The notes below the pieces were generated by a model. That model was not told where the DNA came from. It made no database searches and saw nothing but the letters and a program-made list of their open reading frames with translations. Shown in pieces: positions 58,241-64,000 of a stretch of DNA of 64,000 bases. How positions within the stretch are numbered: the first letter of the stretch is position 1; each line of letters starts with the position of its first letter. The DNA comes from Clostridiales bacterium SIT11 (GTDB lineage Bacteria; Bacillota; Clostridia; Tissierellales; Peptoniphilaceae), in assembly GCA_001299455.1 (NCBI GenBank), contig CYUK01000003.1:930001-994000 (forward strand). The letters run 5' to 3'. Position numbers and translations under genes: made by a program.

Positions 58241-60367
58241 CTATATTGAACCATCTCTATCCCAGAATCTATGTTGAGCCAAGTTTTCAATAAATTCATC
58301 TATTTTTTTCATGTCCTTACTTACAATGACACCTGGAGCTTCTTCTTGATCCTTATCTAAGATTCCTTCAGAATCCCCTATAATCCAAATAGGTTTGTAG
58401 TGTTTGAATGTTTCATCTGCAAATTCACCAATGTTTTTATTGAAGTCTTTGGATGGTTTTTCTGGTACAACCACAATTAGAGCATCTTCTAAAACTGGAT
58501 GGACTGTTTCATACCTATGGGCAACCATTTGTCCGTCCTTAGTGTCTTGAAGGTTTCCTTGGATAATTTCAGCCTTGGCCTTAGAATCTTTAATCTTTTC
58601 AACCAAGGATTTAAAGTCAAAGTCGTCGTCATTATCAGAATAAATTCCAACCTTTAAAGTATCTGGCTTAAAGATTGTGTTAGCTTGAGCAAATTCTGGC
58701 ATTTTTACCTTTTTAGCTTCCTTACTTGGTTTAACTCCAACAGGGTCGAATCCACGGTCAGCATCTGGTTTATCAGCGCCAACATTTTTAGCTATTTCTT
58801 CTGCCATCTTTTGATCTACATTGGCAAACATATCTACTACATTTTGCCTTATTTCTTCTCTTTGAACCTTAGATAATTCAAAAGAGAAAGCATTTATAAT
58901 ATGCTTTTGTTCAACTTCACTTACAGACTTATAAAAGGCTGTGGCTTGACTAAAGTGGTCTCTAAAGCTATCATCTCTAGCCTTTATAGCCTTGCCATCA
59001 ATCTTTTCTTGGTAGTGGTCATAGCCACCGTCTTCAGGGTTTTCATAATATGGAGATTGGTCATCAATACTTGATTTATGGTAGGCTACAGGCCCTTTAT
59101 TTATCATGTGTTGGTGCCAGCCATCTCTTTGGTTGTTATGAACTTCAGCTATAGGTCTATTTATAGGAATTTGTGCAAAATTTGGTCCGCCGAGTCTTAG
59201 AAGTTGGGTATCAGTGTAGGAAAAAAGTCTGCCTTGTAATAGTGGATCATTTGTAAAATCAATTCCAGGAATAACATTACCTGGGTTAAAGGCAACTTGC
59301 TCAGTCTCAGCAAAATAATTATCTACATTTCTATTAAAAATCATTTCACCGATTTTTATCTTAGGAATGTCCTCTTCTGGCCAAACTTTAGTAGGGTCTA
59401 GGATATCAAATGGGAAGTCATGTTCCTTTTCTTCTGGAAGTAGCTGAACGCAAAAATCCCATACTGGATACGAGCCTTCATCAATCGCATCATACAAATC
59501 TTTTCTTTGGCTATCTGGGTCATTACCTGATACCTTTAAGGTCTCATCCCATACTCTTGAGTGAACACCTAATTGTGGATTCCATTGGTATCTAACAAAG
59601 GTTGCCTTGCCATCCTTATTTATCCATCGAAAGGTATGAACAGCAAAGCCATCAATCATACGGAGGCTTAAAGGAATTGCCCTATCACTCATTTGCCACA
59701 TAACCATATGAGCTGATTCTTGATTACGAGTCACAAAATCCCAAAAAGTATCGTGAGCAGATTGAGCTTGGGGAACTTCTGTATCTGGTTCTGGCTTTAC
59801 TGCATGGACAAAGTCAGGAAACTTTATAGCGTCTTGGATAATAAATACTGGCACATTATTACCAGCTATATCGTAGTTTCCATCTTCTGTATAAAATTTA
59901 ATAGCAAAACCACGTACGTCACGAGGAGTATCTGTAGAACCTCTAAATCCTGCTACAGTAGATATCCTTGAAAATAGAGGAGTTTGTTTATTGTGACCTG
60001 AAAATAGACATGCTTTTGTATACTCACTCATATCCTTAGTAGATTTAAAAATACCATGGACCCCCACACCTCGAGCATGGACAATTCTTTCTGGAATCCT
60101 CTCATGATCAAAGTGCATAATTTTTTCCCTAAAATGAAAATCTTCAAGAAGACTAGGTCCTCTACTACCAGCCTTAAGTGTAAACTCATCTTCAGCCATC
60201 TTAAGACCCTTGTTCGTAGTAAAAGCTTTACCCTTGTTATCAACCTTGTTTTTCTCTAGATCTTTAATCTTGTCATTATCCTTAACAGGATCAACCTTCT
60301 CAGATCCATTTGGTGTTAAAGGTGCTTTAATAAAATCGTGCCTGTTCTTATCTTTTTTACCTGCCAT
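58241..60367 (-). CDS. katE: Large-subunit (clade II) haem catalase
   Basis: This 708-residue catalase has a complete active site: His97 in [11 protein letters not shown], the catalytic Asn in [12 protein letters not shown] (170/171) and the proximal haem-ligand Tyr384 in [14 protein letters not shown]. The extra N-terminal arm and the C-terminal flavodoxin-like domain (about 570-708: [22 protein letters not shown]... [12 protein letters not shown]) mark the large HPII-type. It disproportionates H2O2 in the cytosol. AGGAGG precedes the ATG. Catalase is uncommon in strict anaerobes; the flanking decayed repeats suggest it may have been acquired. Confidence 0.95.
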   Translation of the reverse strand: MAGKKDKNRHDFIKAPLTPNGSEKVDPVKDNDKIKDLEKNKVDNKGKAFTTNKGLKMAEDEFTLKAGSRGPSLLEDFHFREKIMHFDHERIPERIVHARGVGVHGIFKSTKDMSEYTKACLFSGHNKQTPLFSRISTVAGFRGSTDTPRDVRGFAIKFYTEDGNYDIAGNNVPVFIIQDAIKFPDFVHAVKPEPDTEVPQAQSAHDTFWDFVTRNQESAHMVMWQMSDRAIPLSLRMIDGFAVHTFRWINKDGKATFVRYQWNPQLGVHSRVWDETLKVSGNDPDSQRKDLYDAIDEGSYPVWDFCVQLLPEEKEHDFPFDILDPTKVWPEEDIPKIKIGEMIFNRNVDNYFAETEQVAFNPGNVIPGIDFTNDPLLQGRLFSYTDTQLLRLGGPNFAQIPINRPIAEVHNNQRDGWHQHMINKGPVAYHKSSIDDQSPYYENPEDGGYDHYQEKIDGKAIKARDDSFRDHFSQATAFYKSVSEVEQKHIINAFSFELSKVQREEIRQNVVDMFANVDQKMAEEIAKNVGADKPDADRGFDPVGVKPSKEAKKVKMPEFAQANTIFKPDTLKVGIYSDNDDDFDFKSLVEKIKDSKAKAEIIQGNLQDTKDGQMVAHRYETVHPVLEDALIVVVPEKPSKDFNKNIGEFADETFKHYKPIWIIGDSEGILDKDQEEAPGVIVSKDMKKIDEFIENLAQHRFWDRDGSI

Positions 60368-60415
60368 TTTGACCTCCTACCATTTTCTTTAAATCCTAAA
60401 TTCTTTCTTATGCAA

Positions 60416-60421
60416 ATTATA
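60416..60421 (-). promoter_or_regulatory. -10 element of the catalase gene
   Basis: TATAAT on the minus strand, about 50 bases before the start codon; a TTTACT 16 bases upstream is a possible -35. I see no convincing PerR box. Confidence 0.45.
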
Positions 60422-60463
60422 CCCAAAAGCTATCTATAGTAAATCATTAAATATAAAATAAAT

Positions 60464-60541
60464 CTAGACTCTTCCTTTTGACATCAATACGACACTCTCC
60501 ACGTGGCTTGGGTGGTCAGTATGGATACATTTTGATATTTT
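60464..60541 (-). pseudogene. Fragment resembling the 3' end of an rlmD/rumA-type rRNA methyltransferase gene
   Basis: A 25-codon frame bounded by stops reads ISKCIHTDHPSHVESVVLMS and then KGRV before TAG. HxxHVExVVLMS-type endings are characteristic of 23S rRNA (uracil-5-)-methyltransferases. The DNA CACGTGGAG (60505-60497 on the minus strand) lies in the segment that several integrative elements use as an integration target. Only the extreme 3' end is present, so it is either an attachment-site relic or a chance resemblance. Confidence 0.4.
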
Positions 60542-60595
60542 TTAAAAGCCTCGTATGTGGGAATACGTCCATTCATTACTTTATTATAAACCACT

Positions 60596-61059
60596 CTAAA
60601 TATCTTTGTCGTTTCCATGCCTACAAATTTTATTTCTGCAGAACCTTCAATGAATAGATCGTTCTGTTATAACATATGAAGAAGAAATTGGAATACGATC
60701 AACTAGAGGTTTGGACATCAATCATCCAGAAGATGTGAAGATTATTTTATCACAAGTTAATTATTTAACCTCACCCAATGCCTATAAAACTCTATTTTTA
60801 GATAATACATTTTCTAATTCTAATGAGGAAGAAGATGTATATAAAGCTGGGTGTCGTTTTGAAGAAATTTATGCCTTTATGAAATGGATCGTGCATTAAA
60901 AGAAGTTGTTTTTCTTCTCCACTCCCTTTTGAGAAACTTCTAAAAACATCCTATGCTTTTCATTTTAAGGAAAATTCAAATGGGTCTTAAGAAAAGATGG
61001 CTTAGCAAAGCAAACTGACTTTAGAATTGTGCGTAAAGAAGATATTATTGAACAATAAA
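60596..61059 (+). pseudogene. Decayed gene remnant, right copy, with further coding-like scraps
   Basis: Bases 60596-60672 match the left copy at 56206-56282. The following frame (in phase from about 60654 to 60899) encodes YEEEIGIRSTRGLDINHPEDVKIILSQ and ends with EEIYAFMKWIVH. A separate short frame ending near 61059 encodes FKWVLRKDGLAKQTDF and RIVRKEDIIEQ, also coding-like but detached. Nothing in 60542-61125 forms an intact gene. The parent family is unknown to me. Confidence 0.45.
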
Positions 61060-61125
61060 ACATCCTTGGAAGAGTTTATAAGTTTAGCCCATTCTGCCTA
61101 GATTCATTTGACAATTGAATATATG

Positions 61126-61190
61126 TAAAAAAGCTATATCTTCCTATCGGCATTCGATTTATAAGTCTCTAGCAGATAGGAATTATAGCT
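61126..61190 (-). terminator. Terminator of the arsenic operon
   Basis: On the minus strand AGCTATAATTCCTATC (61190-61175) pairs with GATAGGAAGATATAGCT (61148-61132) with one small bulge, followed by a T run (CTTTTTTAC). The loop is 26 bases. Confidence 0.75.
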
Positions 61191-61227
61191 ATTGAAAATA
61201 ATTATTGGTTTATTCAAAAATCAACTT

Positions 61228-61650
61228 CTATTTTTCATTCAAACTAATTTCATTTTTCTTAATTCTAAGGCTTAAATCCTTAATATTTTTTTCTATTTTA
61301 GATATAATTTCCCTAAAAACCGCATCATCTTGACCTGTTGGATCTTCTAAATTCCAGTCCTCTGTATATTGATTATCTACAATCGGACAAACTACATCAC
61401 ATCCCATAGTAATGGATATATCAACATCTGGCAGGTCAGAAATCAGCTTTGAATATTGAGTTTTCTCCATATCGATATTGTATATATCTTTCATTAATCG
61501 GACAGCATCTTGATTTATTTGGTTTTTTATTTGGGTTCCAGCTGAATAGGAGTCAAAGACATCTGAAGCATATTTTTTCCCTAGAGCTTCTGCAATTTGG
61601 CTCCTACAGCTATTATGCACACATATAAATGCAACTTTTGCTTTTCTCAT
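61228..61650 (-). CDS. arsC: Arsenate reductase, low-molecular-weight phosphatase (thioredoxin) type
   Basis: This 140-residue enzyme reduces arsenate to arsenite for export by Acr3. The P-loop is ICVHNSCRSQIAEA with nucleophile Cys10 and Cys15-Arg16. The resolving pair Cys84/Cys88 lies in MGCDVVCP, and EDWNLEDPTGQDDAVF carries the conserved DP. Thus the Cys10-Cys84-Cys88 relay of the thioredoxin-dependent class is complete. No strong ribosome-binding site is seen; the start is one base after the upstream stop, suggesting coupling. It is the last gene of the operon. Confidence 0.92.
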   Translation of the reverse strand: MRKAKVAFICVHNSCRSQIAEALGKKYASDVFDSYSAGTQIKNQINQDAVRLMKDIYNIDMEKTQYSKLISDLPDVDISITMGCDVVCPIVDNQYTEDWNLEDPTGQDDAVFREIISKIEKNIKDLSLRIKKNEISLNEK

Positions 61651-61651
61651 T

Positions 61652-62053
61652 TTAATTTATACCATTCTGTTCTAATAATTCTTTCACTTCATCTTTGTTT
61701 AAAACTTTGCCATAGGATACAACTTTTTCGTTTACAACTAATGCCGGAGTAGACATAACTCCATAACTTGCGATTTGAGAAAAGTCTGTAATGTGGTCTA
61801 TTTTTTCTTCAACATTAAGTTCAGCGAGAGCTTCCCTGGCTGATTTTTCTAAAGCAAGGCATTTTGAGCAACCAGAACCTAGTATTTTTATCCCCTGCTC
61901 TTTTTTCTTTTCTTCTGCTTTTTCTATATTCTCTGACGAGTAATTTACATCACAACAACTTGTTTCTTTAACTTCCTTATTATTAACAGGTTCACAATTG
62001 CCTCCACAAGTACAATCCTTCTCTCTTTTTTCTTTCTTACCAAATAATCTCAT
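61652..62053 (-). CDS. Thioredoxin-like redox-active disulfide protein with Cys-rich N-terminus
   Basis: The ATG at 62053 has AGGAGG five bases upstream; a longer frame starts at 62074. From this start the protein is 133 residues. An N-terminal segment holds five cysteines (DCTCGGNCEP, then SCC; residues 14, 16, 20, 33 and 34) followed by a charged linker. A small thioredoxin-fold domain (about 55-133) has GSGCSKCLALE (CxxC at 62/65) and the cis-Pro region GVMSTPALVVNEK, as in the TM0996/MTH895 'redox-active disulfide protein 2' family. It probably feeds electrons to ArsC or to the neighbouring permease. The Cys-rich arm may bind As(III) or another metal. Confidence 0.82.
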   Translation of the reverse strand: MRLFGKKEKREKDCTCGGNCEPVNNKEVKETSCCDVNYSSENIEKAEEKKKEQGIKILGSGCSKCLALEKSAREALAELNVEEKIDHITDFSQIASYGVMSTPALVVNEKVVSYGKVLNKDEVKELLEQNGIN

Positions 62054-62138
62054 TTTTTCCTCCTTAATCCACACCTATTGTTTTCACAACAGCATATATT
62101 TTTTACTTTCTACTTCATAGTTTCATTTTACTTGCCCA

Positions 62139-63134
62139 TTAAATTAAAATAGGGCTAAAAATGTTAAATAAATATCCTACAACAATGATACCAAAAATAC
62201 AAATTCCTATGAATAGAAATAAAAGCTTTGGTTTAACCGCTTTTTTTAACATAATCAATGATGGTAGGCTGAGTGTTGTTACTGCCATCATAAAAGATAG
62301 GACAGTTCCTAGTTGAGCGCCTTTTGCCAATAGAGCTTCTGCTATTGGTATACTTCCAAAAATATCAGCATACATTGGTACTCCGATAAAAGTTGCCAAA
62401 ACTACTCCAAGTGGATTCTTGCTGCCTAAGATATTTTCCACCCAAGTTTGAGGAATCCAATTGTGGATCAATGACCCTATGCCCACACCTACTAAAATAT
62501 AAGGGAAAACTTTTTTGAACGTGTCACTAACTTGCGTTTTAGAAAAATCAACCCTGTCTTTTAATGTTAAGCTTGGAGAGCTAATATCAACTTGACTGGC
62601 ATTTTTTATAAAATCTTCTACATACCTTTCCATATGCATTTTTTCGATGAGGCTCCCACCAATTACAGCAATAATTAGCCCGAAGACGACATATGCTAGA
62701 GCTATTTTGCCTCCAAAGATACTCATAAGTAAAATAAGGCTACCCAAATCAACCATTGGAGAAGATATTAAAAATGAAAAACTCACTCCAATAGGCAAGC
62801 CAGCACTTGTAAAGCCCATGAATATGGGGATTGAAGAGCATGAACAAAAAGGTGTTACGGTGCCTAGTAAGGCAGATATGATATTTGCCCCTAATCCATC
62901 AAAACGCCCCAGAATTTTTTTACTTCTTTCAGGTGGGAAATAGCTTTGTATATAAGAAATGATAAAAATCAACACGCAAAGTAATATTGTAATTTTTATA
63001 ACATCATAGATGAAAAATTGTACGCTTCCTCCAAGTTTTGAAGTCATATCAAGGCCAAGATTTGTTAATACTCCTCCTATCAATTCATTGAGCCATTTCA
63101 TTCCTAGAATTTGATCTTGAATAAAGTTCCACAT
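62139..63134 (-). CDS. ArsP/DUF318-type permease
   Basis: This 331-residue permease has about eight or nine membrane helices in two groups. The family motif TPFCSCSSIPIFMGF follows the first group, and VLATFIGVPMYADIFGSIPIAEALLAKG is the matching segment in the second half. ArsP proteins export trivalent methylated or aromatic arsenicals, and DUF318 relatives are found with other metals. GAGG precedes the ATG, 17 bases after the acr3 stop. Its place in an arsenic operon beside a redox-active thioredoxin supports organoarsenical or metal export, but the substrate is inferred. Confidence 0.85.
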   Translation of the reverse strand: MWNFIQDQILGMKWLNELIGGVLTNLGLDMTSKLGGSVQFFIYDVIKITILLCVLIFIISYIQSYFPPERSKKILGRFDGLGANIISALLGTVTPFCSCSSIPIFMGFTSAGLPIGVSFSFLISSPMVDLGSLILLMSIFGGKIALAYVVFGLIIAVIGGSLIEKMHMERYVEDFIKNASQVDISSPSLTLKDRVDFSKTQVSDTFKKVFPYILVGVGIGSLIHNWIPQTWVENILGSKNPLGVVLATFIGVPMYADIFGSIPIAEALLAKGAQLGTVLSFMMAVTTLSLPSLIMLKKAVKPKLLFLFIGICIFGIIVVGYLFNIFSPILI

Positions 63135-63151
63135 CTCTAACCTCTTTAAAT

Positions 63152-64000
63152 TTAAGATTCTTGATTTTCTAAAAACCAGTGTTTTGTATTATTCGCAATA
63201 TTTACTAAGAATAACATAACTGGTACTTCAGTAAGAACACCTACAGTGCAGGCTAATGCAACTGGTGAATCTATCCCAAATATTGCTATTGCAACAGCTA
63301 CAGATAATTCAAAAAAATTTGAAGCTCCAATCATGCCTGCTGGTGCTGCTATTTCAAAGGGTAGGCCTACTTTTTTGCTTAACCCATAGGCTATAGTAAA
63401 AATTAGGAATGTTTGAAGGGTAAGGGGAATAGCTATCAATAAAATATGAAATGGGTTTTCTAAAATTACATTTGCTTGTGAAGAAAATATAATGATTAGG
63501 GTCAATAGTAGTCCAACTGTTGTCATTCCGTCAAATTTACTTAAAAATTCTTTTTCAAAATAATCCTTTCCTCTTTTATCAATTACTATTTTCCTTGTGA
63601 TGGCACCTCCTAATAATGGAATAGCAACAAATAAAAACACACTAATAAATAATGTGCTATAGGGTACTACAACATTAGATACGCCTAATAAAAACTTCAC
63701 GATAGGTACAAAAGCAAGTAAAATAATTAAATCATTTGTGGCTACTTGAACCACAGTGTAAGCAGGGTCACCCTTTGTCAGAGTCGACCACACAAAAACC
63801 ATCGCAGTACATGGCGCAGCTCCAAGCAAAACAGCCCCCGCTAAATAATCATTGGCCAAATCATTAGGAATGATATTTTTAAATATAATAAAGAAAAACA
63901 AATAAGCTATTCCAAACATAGTAAATGGTTTTATTAGCCAGTTAACAGCCCATGTTACAAATAGGCCTTTTGGATTTTCTCTAACTCTTTTTATACTTTG
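63152..64000 (-). CDS. acr3: Arsenite efflux permease, Acr3 family (5' end beyond window)
   Basis: The frame is open to the right edge, where it reads ENPKGLFVTWAVNWLIKPFTMF, the conserved first-third signature of Acr3. The ATG at 63919 is therefore internal and the true start is outside the window. Later motifs are AVLLGAAPCTAMVFVW (with the essential Cys), TNDLIILLAFVPIVKFLLG and PAGMIGASNFFELSVAVAIAIFG. It exports arsenite using the proton gradient. It leads the visible ars operon (acr3, permease, redox protein, arsC); any ArsR regulator would lie further right. Confidence 0.93.
   Translation of the reverse strand, partial: QSIKRVRENPKGLFVTWAVNWLIKPFTMFGIAYLFFFIIFKNIIPNDLANDYLAGAVLLGAAPCTAMVFVWSTLTKGDPAYTVVQVATNDLIILLAFVPIVKFLLGVSNVVVPYSTLFISVFLFVAIPLLGGAITRKIVIDKRGKDYFEKEFLSKFDGMTTVGLLLTLIIIFSSQANVILENPFHILLIAIPLTLQTFLIFTIAYGLSKKVGLPFEIAAPAGMIGASNFFELSVAVAIAIFGIDSPVALACTVGVLTEVPVMLFLVNIANNTKHWFLENQES

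Noticed and set aside
56680-60367. HerA-like ATPase plus catalase as a defence system
   Set aside because: The genes are convergent, each has its own signals, and no nuclease or effector is present; nothing supports joint function.

Overview
The window looks like chromosome of a low-GC Gram-positive anaerobe. The evidence is strong AGGAGG ribosome-binding sites, tightly overlapping operons, S-layer-homology (SLH) surface proteins, no outer-membrane genes, a flavodiiron protein and an Acr3-type arsenic locus. My best guess is Bacillota, class Tissierellia (Peptoniphilaceae-like), but no marker gene here fixes the taxonomy.

Layout. 1-9.2 kb: the 3' part of a secreted-type 5'-nucleotidase, a polar amino-acid ABC importer on the minus strand, and a plus-strand run lrgA-lrgB-MATE-unknown-deoxyribosyltransferase-pyrC. 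9.2-14.9 kb: threonine aldolase, a CobD-like PLP enzyme, a D-2-hydroxyacid dehydrogenase, an alpha/beta hydrolase, and a zinc-ribbon/TM/TPR/SH3 protein. 15-33 kb: a nearly complete minus-strand propanediol-utilisation (pdu) microcompartment locus, in transcriptional order pduA-B-C-D-E-G-H-K-J-L-eutJ-pduM-like-pduN-O-P-[membrane protein]-pduS-T-Q. It is preceded by a PocR-domain histidine kinase and an AraC-type response regulator. 33-37.8 kb: an operon of lipid kinase, LacI regulator, small LuxR-type regulator, CobO-type cobalamin adenosyltransferase and an SLH protein. 38-45.7 kb: housekeeping and stress genes (DUF948-like/YtxH pair, PHP phosphatase, Mrp ATPase, flavodiiron protein, TtcA-like enzyme, MsrAB, copper-amine-oxidase-type domain protein) and tRNA-Val.

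From about 46 kb the sequence is visibly more A+T-rich and accessory-like. It holds a RelE/RelB-like toxin-antitoxin pair, a giant 3097-codon SLH surface protein with about 14 degenerate repeats, a HerA-like ATPase, a large catalase and an arsenic operon running off the right edge. The ATPase-catalase block lies between two decayed copies of the same sequence. Beside the right copy is a 25-codon fragment resembling the 3' end of an rRNA methyltransferase gene of a kind that integrative elements use as a target.

How the genes work together. The kinase/regulator pair probably senses the diol and activates pduA. PduCDE dehydrates 1,2-propanediol (or glycerol) with adenosylcobalamin. PduGH reactivates the enzyme, and PduO, PduS and perhaps the separate CobO supply cofactor. 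PduP, PduL and PduQ convert propionaldehyde to propionyl-phosphate and propanol inside a shell of PduA/B/J/K/N/T. Flavodiiron protein, catalase and MsrAB suggest tolerance of transient oxygen. The parts closest to being undescribed are the membrane protein inside the pdu operon, the Cys-rich redox protein plus permease in the ars operon, the zinc-ribbon/TPR/SH3 protein and the giant repeat protein. I did not find a clearly new multi-gene system.
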